From positions 253,952-317,951 of the forward strand of contig CAJTLW010000002.1 of the NCBI GenBank assembly GCA_910577515.1: DNA of 64,000 bases. The letters run 5' to 3'. Positions within the stretch are counted from its first letter, which is position 1. Each line of letters starts with the position of its first letter. The position numbers and the translations under genes are program-made. This stretch comes from an uncultured Vampirovibrio sp. (GTDB lineage Bacteria > Cyanobacteriota > Vampirovibrionia > Gastranaerophilales > Gastranaerophilaceae). This document shows positions 33,986-43,020 of this stretch, one piece after another. The notes below the pieces were generated by a model that was not told the origin of the DNA, did not search any database, and saw only the letters and a program-made list of their open reading frames with translations.

Positions 33986-35023
33986 ATGGGTATTCAAACT
34001 TATACAATTCAAAAAGGTGATACATTAACTAAAATTGCAGCCGAGCATTATGGTTTAAAAGGCAATGAAGCTTATCAAAAAGCTCTTGAAATTGCTAAAG
34101 ATAATAATATTAAAAATCCTAATTTAATTTATGCAGGAGCAAATTTAAACCTTTTATTTGAAGATGAACCCAAGGCGGATAATGTTCAACAGCCGCAACA
34201 AAATGTTCCGATGAAGCAGCAGCCTGCCATAGAACATGAAAATAAAAACCCTGAAGCTGATGTTGTAAATACATATCAAAAGCTCCTTAATATGCAAAAG
34301 CAATATTTTCAATATCAAGATGCAAAAGAAGGATATACTGAAGCACCTAAAGATTTCAATCCTGAAACTGATAGCAAAATGAGATTTATAGATGCTAAGG
34401 CTCTTGAAACAGATGATGTACCGGCTAAAGTTCAAGCCTATGCAGCAGCAGCGCTAGAGCTTGCAGAACAGGATATTGAAGCAAATGATACCAAAGATGA
34501 AAACGGTAAAAAAGACGGTGCAATAAGCTATGAAGAGTTTGAAAAATCAGAAATGGCATTTTTTGAAGCATCTCAAGGTGCTGCAATGAGGCTTAGAGCT
34601 GAAGACCAATTCGCTATGGAATACCTTACAGAACATGGTGTTTTGCCTGATGAAGCTTTAATAAAAGAAGCTGGAGAACAAATATATGAAGGCATGATAA
34701 CCCAGTACAAAGCATCTCTTGGCGAAATGTTCCAAGTGTTTGATGTAGATGGCAGCGGTTTATTAGAAAAAACCGAAATTGCAACCGGATATGTTATGCA
34801 GGATGCAAGCACTACAGTGACTGAAAATGCTATTAAATTAATCGGCAGCAATGATGAAGTTTTGATGGCTGATGGTGAATTTGATTTTGATGACACCGCC
34901 ATATACGTTAAAAATTCAGACGAAGCAAAAGAATACCAAAAAATGTTCGGAACAGACTATATCCCTGTATATTATACGGCAGAACGAGTTAAAGAAATTC
35001 ACAATAATATGTTTGCAGCATAA
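33986..35023 (+). CDS. LysM and EF-hand protein (345 aa)
   Basis: The protein starts with one LysM domain (residues about 5-55: YTIQKGDTLTKIAAEHYG, ending IYAGANLNLLF), a Gln/Pro linker (60-95), then a helical region with EF-hand-type loops. The clearest is DVDGSGLLEKTE at 253-264, with all canonical ligand positions (Asp1, Asp3, Ser5, Gly6, Leu8, Glu12). A second, looser one lies at 168-184 (DENGKKDGAISYEEF) and a third near 295-303 (DGEFDFDD). No signal peptide precedes the LysM, so export would need a non-Sec route, or the domain works inside the cell. LysM binds peptidoglycan; EF-hands bind Ca2+. No clear Shine-Dalgarno before the ATG. Monocistronic between two terminators. Confidence 0.82.
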   Translation: MGIQTYTIQKGDTLTKIAAEHYGLKGNEAYQKALEIAKDNNIKNPNLIYAGANLNLLFEDEPKADNVQQPQQNVPMKQQPAIEHENKNPEADVVNTYQKLLNMQKQYFQYQDAKEGYTEAPKDFNPETDSKMRFIDAKALETDDVPAKVQAYAAAALELAEQDIEANDTKDENGKKDGAISYEEFEKSEMAFFEASQGAAMRLRAEDQFAMEYLTEHGVLPDEALIKEAGEQIYEGMITQYKASLGEMFQVFDVDGSGLLEKTEIATGYVMQDASTTVTENAIKLIGSNDEVLMADGEFDFDDTAIYVKNSDEAKEYQKMFGTDYIPVYYTAERVKEIHNNMFAA

Positions 35024-35059
35024 AAACTTATAAAAACACATATACCTATTTATCAATTT

Positions 35060-35092
35060 AAAAAAAAGAGCCTTAAATAAGGCTCTTTTTTT
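35060..35092. terminator. Bidirectional rho-independent terminator
   Basis: AAAAAAAGAGCCTT pairs with AAGGCTCTTTTTTT around AAAT. It serves the LysM/EF-hand gene on the plus strand and the MscS gene on the minus strand. Confidence 0.9.
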
Positions 35093-35100
35093 ATTACTGT

Positions 35101-35955
35101 TTAGCCTTCTGCAGGTTTATTTACAACAATCTGTGGAAATGGAATTTCAATTCCCAAATTATCAAATTTTTCTTTTATTCTTAAATTAAATTCTCTTTTT
35201 ATAACCCATTGAAACTGAGGATAGGTTTTAATTCTGCACTTAACTAATATTGAACTGTCATTAAAGCTGTCAAGTCCTAAAACTTCAATGTCATCCAGAA
35301 TCATACGGCTAAATGCAGCATCATTCTTAAGTTCTTCCCCGGCTTCTTTTAAAACTTTCATTACGTTTGGGATATTTTCTTTATAAGCAACCGAAACATC
35401 CAAAACAGCATAGGAAAAATCTCTTGTCTGGTTTGTTACAATATCAATCAAACCGTTTCTGATATAATGAACACACCCTTCATAAGACCTCAACATTAAC
35501 ATTGTAAGAGTAACGCGCTCCACTGTTCCTGAAACCCCTTGCACGCTTACAATATCGCCCACTCTTATTTGCCCTGTAAGGAGTATATTTAATCCTGCAA
35601 TAACATCTTGAATAAAACGCTGTGCGCCAAAACCTACTGCAATACCCAAAACTCCTGCAGTGGCCAAAATCGGCTTCATATCTATTCCCATATCCTGCAA
35701 AATATTTGTGCCAAAGAAAAGGAATATAACAGTATCCATAACGGAAATCAAAATCAATCTTAATGTGTTATATTGCTTTTTAGATTCATGGTCTTCCACC
35801 CTTAAAATAATTTTTTTCATAACCTTGTCTATAAGGATATTTGCAAACTTTAAGGCCAAGATGAATAAAAATATTTCAACTGCTATTTTAAATAAAAGCG
35901 CCATATCAATTTTATTTAGAAGTGCAAGAATTGAATTATTTAAAAATTTCTCCAT
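35101..35955 (-). CDS. Small-conductance mechanosensitive channel (MscS family)
   Basis: A 284-aa MscS-type channel that opens under membrane tension to release solutes during osmotic downshock. Three N-terminal membrane helices (about 17-110) lead into the pore-lining TM3 with the glycine/alanine pattern LATAGVLGIAVGFGAQRFIQDVIAGL, followed by the beta domain (GQIRVGDIVSVQGVSGTVERV) and the alpha/beta domain to the end. The size and order match E. coli MscS (286 aa). The ATG at 35955 has GGAG(A) upstream. Monocistronic, sharing a terminator with the LysM/EF-hand gene. Confidence 0.94.
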   Translation of the reverse strand: MEKFLNNSILALLNKIDMALLFKIAVEIFLFILALKFANILIDKVMKKIILRVEDHESKKQYNTLRLILISVMDTVIFLFFGTNILQDMGIDMKPILATAGVLGIAVGFGAQRFIQDVIAGLNILLTGQIRVGDIVSVQGVSGTVERVTLTMLMLRSYEGCVHYIRNGLIDIVTNQTRDFSYAVLDVSVAYKENIPNVMKVLKEAGEELKNDAAFSRMILDDIEVLGLDSFNDSSILVKCRIKTYPQFQWVIKREFNLRIKEKFDNLGIEIPFPQIVVNKPAEG

Positions 35956-36106
35956 TTTATTTCTCCGTTTTTCACTTGTTTTGGATACATTTTAGCAAAT
36001 AATATCATAACAAAAAATTAATCCTTTAGATTAATCAAAATTTCAATCGCAAGATTAATCTAATTTTGTCTAAAACCATATACACTTCTTAATTAAGAGG
36101 GGTTTT

Positions 36107-36856
36107 ATGACAAATAATTTATTAAATAAAAACGAAGCATTAAAAAACACTGATTTTCATAAAAATTTGCATACTAAAGCTGAAAAATTTTTAAAACAAA
36201 AACAATATAAAAGTGCTGTAGTGCCATATTTAAATTCTATGCTTTTAAATAAAAAGAATATAAAAACATATATAGGTATCTCAAAAGCTTATAAAGGTTT
36301 AAAAGAATACGATAAGGCTGTAAAATATCTTCTTATGGCAATGGAACTTAATGATGCGAATTTTGAAGTTTATTATGAGCTTGGAATCAATTATCTTTTA
36401 TGCGCAAAACCATATCTTGCCGTAGATTGTTTTAAAAAAGCCATAAAATTAAACCCGAAAAATTTAAACGCGCAAATTCAGCTTGCTATAGCTCACGAAT
36501 TGCTTGATGAGCCTGAAATGTCTTTAATGATATACGATAAAATTATTGAAGAAAAGCCTGAATTTATTCTCTGCTACAATCATAAAGCCGGCCTTTATAT
36601 GCAGCTGAATCAATTTGAAGAAGCAGCAAGGGTGTTTAAACAAATTTTAAAAATTGACCCCGGGTACTTTAGAGCAAATTTAGGGCTTGGAATTTGCTTT
36701 GATAAGCTAAAAAGACAGCATTTTGCAGTAAGATATTATAAAAAATATATTGCAAAAAAACCAAATTCAGATACTACGCGCGCTCTTGTCGGTAGAATTG
36801 TTGAAATATATTCTAAAAAACCCGATACCAAAAGAAGATTGCGCGTTGTAAGTTAA
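36107..36856 (+). CDS. TPR-repeat protein (249 aa)
   Basis: Soluble protein of about six tetratricopeptide repeats covering residues 25-235, such as KQKQYKSAVVPYLNSMLLN, LKEYDKAVKYLLMAMELN, YLAVDCFKKAIKLNPKN, MQLNQFEEAARVFKQILKID and KLKRQHFAVRYYKKYIAKK. The ends are basic (DTKRRLRVVS). AGAGGGG lies seven bases before the ATG. It stands alone and is convergent with the membrane protein gene at 36860, only three bases apart, with no visible terminator. The partner protein is unknown. Confidence 0.85.
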   Translation: MTNNLLNKNEALKNTDFHKNLHTKAEKFLKQKQYKSAVVPYLNSMLLNKKNIKTYIGISKAYKGLKEYDKAVKYLLMAMELNDANFEVYYELGINYLLCAKPYLAVDCFKKAIKLNPKNLNAQIQLAIAHELLDEPEMSLMIYDKIIEEKPEFILCYNHKAGLYMQLNQFEEAARVFKQILKIDPGYFRANLGLGICFDKLKRQHFAVRYYKKYIAKKPNSDTTRALVGRIVEIYSKKPDTKRRLRVVS

Positions 36857-36859
36857 ATT

Positions 36860-37870
36860 TTAACCCTGAATATTTTTTTGAGTTAAAGTTTGGTTTTTAG
36901 AGCTGTTTTTATAATTTCCTAAAAAGCTTTGGAATAGCATCATTTGGTTTGAATTAAAGCTGTTTAAAACAGGCTTTCTGTAAGGTAAATCAATATTTGG
37001 GTCTTTATATGCATCTTTAATTGTGCCGTCGCTTCCTAAATATTTATCTTTTGTCATTTTTTCGTTTAATTTAGGAAGACCGAAGCCTAAGAATGCAACA
37101 ACGGCAATTAAAGCTGCAGTTTCAAATTTGGCGTTGATACCTTTTGCAAATTTGGATATCGGGTTTGTATTTGTATCTTTTAATATATCGGCAATTTCTG
37201 TAAATGCTGAATTTGATGCATCTTTTCCTTGAATTGCTGCGATAATTTCTTTACCTGATTTTGTAAAGTCAAAGTCGCCGCCAAGCAGTTTTTTAGCTGC
37301 TGCTGCTAAAGCGCCGTCAGCGCCGTTTGCACCTTTACCTTTGTCAAATGTTAACACCTTGCCAACATTCCCCTTGTTGTTGTCTACAAAGTCTAAGAAT
37401 CTTGTAAGAGTTTCTTTGCCGTCAATATTTGCATAATTTGCAGTGATATCTTCGGCAGAAAATGCAGTGGTGCCTTTTTGTTGGAAGTATCCTAAGGCTT
37501 TTTTGAATTTGCTTGCATCTTCCGGAATATTGGTAAATGTTAACGGTAAGCCTGATTTTTTAGCCATTAGGGCTGATAAACCTGCCTTAATTGCCTTCAT
37601 TGCAAAAGTAATTGTTAAAATGCTTGTAACGTCGCGTCTTAAAATTTCACTGCGCTCATCTGCATCACGGGCTTGCATGAATCTTGGAATGAGCGTGCAT
37701 ACGGAAATAAGTGCAAGAAATGCGCCGCGTCCGGGGTTCATACCTCTGCCTTCGGTAAATTTATTTAACTTTGAAGCAAAGCTTCCTTCTTTTCTAACTC
37801 TTCTTCCTAATTTTATTAAAGAGTCATTAAAATTATTTGAAATTTTCGGAGCAAGACTATTGATTTTCAT
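36860..37870 (-). CDS. Unknown membrane protein, second gene of a tandem pair
   Basis: I do not recognise this 336-aa protein. It has a basic N-terminus (LIKLGRRVRKEGSFASKLNKF), a hydrophobic segment (GAFLALISVCTLIPRFM, about 49-66), a second one (SILTITFAMKAIKAGLSAL, about 88-106), a long hydrophilic domain (about 110-255) and a third hydrophobic segment (AALIAVVAFLGFGLPKL, about 262-279). The upstream gene product has the same order of features and a similar last helix followed by PKL, so both look like diverged copies or partners. AGAGGAG precedes the ATG, which overlaps the upstream gene by 14 bases (translational coupling). Function unknown; a membrane complex is a reasonable inference. 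Confidence 0.72.
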   Translation of the reverse strand: MKINSLAPKISNNFNDSLIKLGRRVRKEGSFASKLNKFTEGRGMNPGRGAFLALISVCTLIPRFMQARDADERSEILRRDVTSILTITFAMKAIKAGLSALMAKKSGLPLTFTNIPEDASKFKKALGYFQQKGTTAFSAEDITANYANIDGKETLTRFLDFVDNNKGNVGKVLTFDKGKGANGADGALAAAAKKLLGGDFDFTKSGKEIIAAIQGKDASNSAFTEIADILKDTNTNPISKFAKGINAKFETAALIAVVAFLGFGLPKLNEKMTKDKYLGSDGTIKDAYKDPNIDLPYRKPVLNSFNSNQMMLFQSFLGNYKNSSKNQTLTQKNIQG

Positions 37871-38990
37871 TATTCGCCGCTCCTCTTTGTTCTTTTACCT
37901 GTGCATAAATTGCATCAGTTTCAGGGTTTGTTTTGTTTCTTGTGTATAATTTTGGAATTATTGACATAAACAGGCCGGTTGCAACAACCATCATAACGTT
38001 TGTTATAAACCTTGTGCCAATGCGTGAATCCCTGAAATTGTTGATAAATTTATTAATTAAAACTTTGCTGCCGGATGTAATATCTTTACTTTGTGCTGAA
38101 ATATATTGCTTTGCAAAGTCATTTGAATAGTTCTTCATATCATCAATAATGTCACTTATTTTAAAGCTCTTTGTTCCGGGAACTATTTTTGCAGTTAAGA
38201 AATCACCCCATCCTTGGGTATGAGCTTTTTTATCTGCAACAAATTTTGTGCTTAATTGTGATAATATTTCATCTTTAGCATCGACAGCAACGCCGTTTTT
38301 CATAATCCTTTTGTTTGCCATGCTCATAAAGAAGTTTCTTTTAGGGGTAGCAGGGTCTTCAGCTTTTAACATTAAATCAATATATTCATCAATATTGATA
38401 TCCTTTATATCGGCAAATTGGGAGAAAATGCTTTCAAATACATCTTTATAGAAAGTTTTTTTGATTTCAATTCCTGCACTTTGTAATTCTTCTTTTGAAA
38501 GGGTTTTGAAATTAATATCCTTAAATTTATTATCAGATAAACTGTTAATGCTGCCCTTCATTATATCGCTGAATACTGCAATGTTATCAACAGGAACCTT
38601 GTTTGCTTCTCCTGAATATCTGCTGGCGCCTGCAAGAACTAGAGCAGGTATAATAAACATGCTCGGGCCGGTTGTAAATTCGCGGATTGCAACTTCTACA
38701 GCTGCTTTATAATTATTTTTTCCTGTTATGTCTTTGTTTCTATCAAGTGCCGCAAAGGTTCTCGGGAAATTTGTACCGAGCATATCTTGAACAGTAAATG
38801 AGGCAGCCAAACCACCCCTTGCAACCGCTGCCCAAAAATCAATCATAGAGCTGGTTGGGTCAATACCTTTAAATGAAGGAGTAGATGAGTTTGCAGATTT
38901 TTTGATGGAAAAATTACGGGGTAAATTTGCACTATATCCCGTTTTTTCGTTGTTGTTAATGATTGTAGTTTCTACGTTTCTTACCTTCAT
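37857..38990 (-). CDS. Unknown membrane protein with TPSFKG motif, first gene of the pair
   Basis: I do not recognise this 377-aa protein. The N-terminal 45 residues are polar and end with TPSFKG. A hydrophobic segment (FWAAVARGGLAASFTV, about 54-70) follows, then a second (GPSMFIIPALVLAGASR, about 114-130), a hydrophilic helical domain of about 180 residues, and a C-terminal helix (NVMMVVATGLFMSIIPKLY, about 333-352) with a short polar tail. The arrangement parallels the product of the next gene. AAGAAG lies before the ATG. It is preceded by a 284-bp AT-rich gap and overlaps its partner by 14 bases. The RGG and RDSRIG segments are basic. Unknown role in the membrane. Confidence 0.72.
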   Translation of the reverse strand: MKVRNVETTIINNNEKTGYSANLPRNFSIKKSANSSTPSFKGIDPTSSMIDFWAAVARGGLAASFTVQDMLGTNFPRTFAALDRNKDITGKNNYKAAVEVAIREFTTGPSMFIIPALVLAGASRYSGEANKVPVDNIAVFSDIMKGSINSLSDNKFKDINFKTLSKEELQSAGIEIKKTFYKDVFESIFSQFADIKDINIDEYIDLMLKAEDPATPKRNFFMSMANKRIMKNGVAVDAKDEILSQLSTKFVADKKAHTQGWGDFLTAKIVPGTKSFKISDIIDDMKNYSNDFAKQYISAQSKDITSGSKVLINKFINNFRDSRIGTRFITNVMMVVATGLFMSIIPKLYTRNKTNPETDAIYAQVKEQRGAANNENQ

Positions 38991-39274
38991 AAACTTCTTT
39001 AAAAAATAATCACAAAAAGTATAACGTATCTCAAGATTTTAAATTGCTAGCACAAGGCAATTTTTTAAACAAAAATTTACATTTTAAACTCTTGGGAGTG
39101 TAATTTTAACACTATTAAACTTTTTAATCAATTAATTCTAAGGAATTATAAAATTTTTAAACACTATTGTTATTTGATACTATTCCATCAGGGGAGTTAT
39201 TTTTTAATAACGTTGTTTTAAATTAAAAACAAAGAAATGGAAAAAGACTATTATTTAAAGGATTTGAAACTATT

Positions 39275-39364
39275 ATGAAGCCATCATCATATACATTTTG
39301 CAGTGCATATTTATTGGGTTTGTGGGCATTGTTTTCTATGCTTACATTTTTTATTCTTGACTAA
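39275..39364 (+). CDS. Very small membrane protein (29 aa)
   Basis: A short ORF with AAAGGA 11 bases before the ATG. The product MKPSSYTFCSAYLLGLWAL and so on is almost entirely one membrane helix, ending in a single Asp. It lies alone in the gap between the divergent 38990 start and the ribF end, and overlaps the last 14 bases of ribF on the other strand. Such tiny single-helix proteins are often missed; whether this one is made is uncertain. The rest of the 38991-39274 gap is AT-rich and shows only a small GTTATT/AATAAC hairpin near 39201. Confidence 0.35.
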   Translation: MKPSSYTFCSAYLLGLWALFSMLTFFILD

Positions 39365-40283
39365 TGCTTTTAATATCATTTATTATTGCATTTTTTAATT
39401 CTTGAATATTGTTGAATTTTTTTTCTTCCCTTAAAGGCTTTTTAAAGAATACCCTGATTTTTTCACCATAAATTTCTTTATTGAAATCTAAAATATGGGC
39501 TTCTAAAATTGATTGAAGATTATTGTCTATTGTGGGTTTTACCCCCCAATTGATAAGTGCTTTGTATTGAGAGCCTTTGTATTCAACTATTCCAAAATAC
39601 ACGCCATAAGGCGGTTTTACAATATTTTCGCGCCATTTTATATTTGCAGTATTAAAGCCTATTTGCCGCGCCAGGCCCATGCCTTTTATTACTTCGTCTT
39701 CAATATTAAAATCATACCCTAAAAGCGCATTGGCTTCTTTAATATATCCAAGTTCTATAAATTTTTTAATATTGGTGCTTGAAACAAGAGTGTTATTCAA
39801 GCGCATTTTTTCAATTTCAACATAGGTGTAACCAAGGCTTTGGCTGCTCCTTAAAAACGCGCTGTCTCCTTGTATTTTACCCTCTTCCTTTTTGCCAAAT
39901 GTATGATTAAAGCCTGTTATTATGTACTCTGGGGCAAAATTTTGAATTAAAAGTCTTAGATATTCTATAGCTTCAATGTTTTTATACTCTTCAAAATCCA
40001 GAATGTAAGCCATATCAATACCTGCAGCTTCAATCATTTTAATTCTATCTTCAAGAGTTTGTATGTTTATACCCTTGTTTGGGTTAAAATACCCGCCTGG
40101 AGCTTTTTGGAACGTTATAACAGCACTTTTTTTACCTCTGCCATCCCCTTTTGCAAGATTGACGGTAGTTTCCAGGATTTTTTTATGTGCAATATGCACT
40201 CCGTCAAAGAAACCGAGAGCAATGGATGCAATTTTACCGTTTTCAGGGCTTAAAGGATGTTTTAAAGTATCAAATATTTCCAT
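39351..40283 (-). CDS. ribF: Bifunctional riboflavin kinase/FAD synthetase
   Basis: A 310-aa enzyme making FMN from riboflavin and then FAD. The N-terminal nucleotidyltransferase half shows ALGFFDGVHIAHKKIL (HxGH-like site) and VSSTNIKKFI; the C-terminal flavokinase half shows GMGLARQIGFNTANI (the GxxxGR-PT region, here altered), KALINWGVKPT and ILDFNKEIYGEKIRVFF. The usual PTAN of the kinase site reads FNTANI here, within normal variation. The gene starts three bases after the relA/spoT stop with no separate ribosome site, so it is the second gene of that operon. FAD is a cofactor of TrmFO in the same window. Confidence 0.93.
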   Translation of the reverse strand: MEIFDTLKHPLSPENGKIASIALGFFDGVHIAHKKILETTVNLAKGDGRGKKSAVITFQKAPGGYFNPNKGINIQTLEDRIKMIEAAGIDMAYILDFEEYKNIEAIEYLRLLIQNFAPEYIITGFNHTFGKKEEGKIQGDSAFLRSSQSLGYTYVEIEKMRLNNTLVSSTNIKKFIELGYIKEANALLGYDFNIEDEVIKGMGLARQIGFNTANIKWRENIVKPPYGVYFGIVEYKGSQYKALINWGVKPTIDNNLQSILEAHILDFNKEIYGEKIRVFFKKPLREEKKFNNIQELKNAIINDIKSISQE

Positions 40284-40286
40284 AAA

Positions 40287-42515
40287 CTATTGCTTTGTTT
40301 GGGGTTTGGTCTGTTTTTTATTTTTTTGGTTTTTATTTTTACCTTTATTTAGGCTGTTTAGGTCGTTTTTTTGCTGTAAACGCCTTACTGAAAGCACATC
40401 CGGGATAGTTTGAATATTGAGGATAACCTTTTTCAAGGTTTCAATATCTGATAGCTCAACCCCAATGTCCATTATGCCGAATTTTTTACTTTTTAAATAA
40501 CTATTTGCATAGGCTATATTTGTGTTTGTATCTGCAATTTTTATTAGGATATCCTTTAAAATGCCGACTCTGTCTTGTGATTCAATTCTTAAATGAGCTA
40601 TATATGTTCCCTGAGAAACGTTTTCAGCCCATTTGATATCCATCATCCGCTCAGGGATTATATCAAACAAACATTTACAATCGAGCCTGTGAACAGTAAC
40701 ACCCTTAGATTTAGTAACGACGCCAACTATAGGCTCTCCCGGTATTGGAGAGCAGCATTTTGCAAGGCTCCAGAGCATCCCTTCAAGGCCTATGATATCA
40801 TTTTTCTTATTATTTCTTTTGTGTCTTGATTGCTCTTTTTGTTCAATACTTTCTAATGGCTTGGTTTCAGGCTTTTTAAGTTTGTTTAAAACTTTATGGA
40901 TTGTGGTTTCCCCATACCCTAGTGCTGCAAATAAGTCAGGCGCGCTTTTGTAATTCATCTCGTGTGCGCATTTATCAATTTCACCTGTTTTCAGGTATTC
41001 ATCAAATACAGCCTTTGTTAAATGGGTTTCAAGCGCCGATTTTCCTATTTCAATATTGTCTTCTCTTTTATATTTCTTAAACCACAGGCGGATTTTTGAA
41101 ATTGCGCTTTTTGTTACAACAAAATTCAACCAGTCAATTTTTGGCATGAATTGTTTTGAGGTCAAAATTTCAACAATATCGCCGTTTTGAAGCTTTGTAT
41201 CTAAAGGAACAATTCTTCCGTTAATAAGTGCGCCCACTGTTCTGTGGCCTACTTCCGTATGAATTCTGTAAGCAAAATCTACAGGAGTGGAATTTGCTGG
41301 TAAATCAACAACATCCCCGGCAGGTGTAAAAGCAAAAACCTGATCTGCAAATAAATCCAGCTTTACACTTTCTACAAACTCTTTAGCATCTGTTATATCT
41401 TTGTCTATCTCAACAAGTTTTCTCATCCAGTTAAACTGAATATCATTTTTGTCTTCCGCTTTAACAGAGCCTGATTCTTTGTATCTCCAATGTGCTGCAA
41501 CACCATATTCTGCTACATCATGCATCTCTTTTGTTCTGATTTGGATTTCAAATGGTTTATTTTTTGAACCTATAACAGATGTATGTAAAGAGCGGTACAT
41601 GTTGCCCTTTGGCATTGCTATATAGTCTTTAAAACGCCCTGGTATGGGTTTAAACTGAGAGTGGATAATGCCTAAAACGTTATAGCAGGCTTTAATATCA
41701 TCCACAATAACCCGGATTGCCGTGATATCATAAAGGTCATCAAATGAAACGTTTTGCCGCTTCATTTTGTTATAAATACTGTAATAATGCTTTGCTCTGC
41801 CATATATCGTGGCCTGGATGCCAGAATCTTTCAGGCTGTTTGAAATTGTTTCAATTAATGAGGAAACTACTTTATCTCTATCATGTTTTGTTTGCGCAAC
41901 AAGTTTTGCAATTTCATAATATTTTTCAGGATTTATATAGCGAAGAGATAAATCCTCAAGTTCTGCCTTAATTTTCCCGATACCAAGACGGTTTGCAAGA
42001 GGTGCAAATATATCAAGGGTTTCTTGAGCAATTCTTTTTTGCTTGTTTGCCGCCATATAGTTTAATGTGCGCATATTGTGAAGGCGGTCAGCAAGTTTTA
42101 AAAAGATAATCCGAACATCTTCCGCCATGGCAATAAACATTCTGCGGAAATTTTCCGCCTGGCGTTCCTCTTTTGATTTAAACTGGTATTTCCCAAGCTT
42201 TGTAACGCCGTTTACAAGTTTCAATACATCTGAACCAAAGTTTTTTTCAATTTCATCCGGTTGTGTGTCAGTGTCTTCTAAAATATCATGCAAAAAGGCT
42301 GCTATAATTGTATTTGTATCAAGCCGAAGCTCCGTTAGAATTTTGGCAACTTCAATAGGGTGAATAATATAAGGTTCTTCAGATATTCTATACTGCCCTT
42401 CATGTAAGCGGGAAGCAAAAAGATAGGCATGTTCTATTTTTTCAACATCTTTCATTTCTCTTTTTTGAGAAATTAATGTTTCTTTTAATTCATTGAACAG
42501 CATTAAATATGACAT
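40287..42515 (-). CDS. relA: (p)ppGpp synthetase/hydrolase (RelA/SpoT homologue)
   Basis: A 742-aa long RSH protein controlling the stringent response. Domains in order: HD hydrolase (about 28-175; HDILEDTDTQPDEIEKNFG), synthetase (about 230-345; YGRAKHYYSIYNKMKRQ, FDDLYDITAIRVIV), TGS (about 385-450; QVFAFTPAGDVVDLPANSTP), helical and zinc-finger/CC region (CCSPIPGEPIVGVV, DCKCLF) and C-terminal ACT (about 640-710). The HD pair and the synthetase Asp/Glu are all present, so it is likely bifunctional. The start shows TAAAAT six bases before the ATG and no Shine-Dalgarno. A Lys/Asn/Gln-rich tail of about 30 residues follows the ACT domain. Confidence 0.95.
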   Translation of the reverse strand: MSYLMLFNELKETLISQKREMKDVEKIEHAYLFASRLHEGQYRISEEPYIIHPIEVAKILTELRLDTNTIIAAFLHDILEDTDTQPDEIEKNFGSDVLKLVNGVTKLGKYQFKSKEERQAENFRRMFIAMAEDVRIIFLKLADRLHNMRTLNYMAANKQKRIAQETLDIFAPLANRLGIGKIKAELEDLSLRYINPEKYYEIAKLVAQTKHDRDKVVSSLIETISNSLKDSGIQATIYGRAKHYYSIYNKMKRQNVSFDDLYDITAIRVIVDDIKACYNVLGIIHSQFKPIPGRFKDYIAMPKGNMYRSLHTSVIGSKNKPFEIQIRTKEMHDVAEYGVAAHWRYKESGSVKAEDKNDIQFNWMRKLVEIDKDITDAKEFVESVKLDLFADQVFAFTPAGDVVDLPANSTPVDFAYRIHTEVGHRTVGALINGRIVPLDTKLQNGDIVEILTSKQFMPKIDWLNFVVTKSAISKIRLWFKKYKREDNIEIGKSALETHLTKAVFDEYLKTGEIDKCAHEMNYKSAPDLFAALGYGETTIHKVLNKLKKPETKPLESIEQKEQSRHKRNNKKNDIIGLEGMLWSLAKCCSPIPGEPIVGVVTKSKGVTVHRLDCKCLFDIIPERMMDIKWAENVSQGTYIAHLRIESQDRVGILKDILIKIADTNTNIAYANSYLKSKKFGIMDIGVELSDIETLKKVILNIQTIPDVLSVRRLQQKNDLNSLNKGKNKNQKNKKQTKPQTKQ

Positions 42516-42576
42516 AGGATAATTTTACATCTTTTTTATGATATTTCAATCTGCTATTTATATTAAAATATTTATT

Positions 42577-42867
42577 ATGGATATTGACGAACTAAAAGGC
42601 TTGATAAATTCCTCTGCAGACGGGTACAAACTTAAAATAAAAGTTTCTGCTAATTCAAAGAAAAATAGTTTGGAATTTTTGGATGATGCCGATAGTTTGC
42701 TTAAAATAAAAGTAAACAAACCGGCTGTAGATGGTAAAGCAAACAAAGCAATAATAGAATATCTTTCTGATGTTTTAAATATTCCTAAAAGTAATATTAT
42801 AATTTTAAACGGGGAAAAATCATCTCAAAAATGCTTGCTAATTAAAGCTAAAAAGAATATAATTTGA
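42577..42867 (+). CDS. DUF167/YggU family protein
   Basis: A 96-aa protein of the DUF167 (YggU) family, small alpha/beta proteins found across life with no firm function. The diagnostic pattern LKIKVSANSKKNSLEF, then LKIKVNKPAVDGKANKAIIEYLS and NIIILNGEKSSQKCLLI matches the family (usually VxAxPxApVDGKANxALxxxLA). The frame is open to 42538, but ATG 42577 starts the family core after a TAAAAT hexamer seven bases upstream, a leaderless-type start. Divergent from relA, with only 61 bp between both starts. Confidence 0.88.
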   Translation: MDIDELKGLINSSADGYKLKIKVSANSKKNSLEFLDDADSLLKIKVNKPAVDGKANKAIIEYLSDVLNIPKSNIIILNGEKSSQKCLLIKAKKNII

Positions 42868-42913
42868 AAAAGATTTTCTGATTGCATATTATTTTTGTAA
42901 AAAAATAATAAGA

Positions 42914-42927
42914 CTTTGTAACAAAAG
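42914..42927. promoter_or_regulatory. ACTTTGTAACAAAAGT palindrome-like site
   Basis: Near-palindrome about 100 bp before the GGDEF/HD-GYP gene, similar to the perfect TTTTGT-A-ACAAAA at 24893. With a TAGAAT -10 near 42964 it would sit around -55, an activator-like position. Tentative. Confidence 0.3.
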
Positions 42928-43020
42928 TTAAGAAAAGTGTCAATATTTTATTTTGTTTGTACTTAGAATATACAAGTGTGAAAATTTAAAATCTATTTTA
43001 GAAGGTTTAAATAGGAAAAA

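Noticed and set aside
37443..37949. 168-aa plus-strand frame opposite the tandem membrane protein genes
   Set aside because: Covers two well-supported minus-strand genes with Shine-Dalgarno sites; looks like a shadow.
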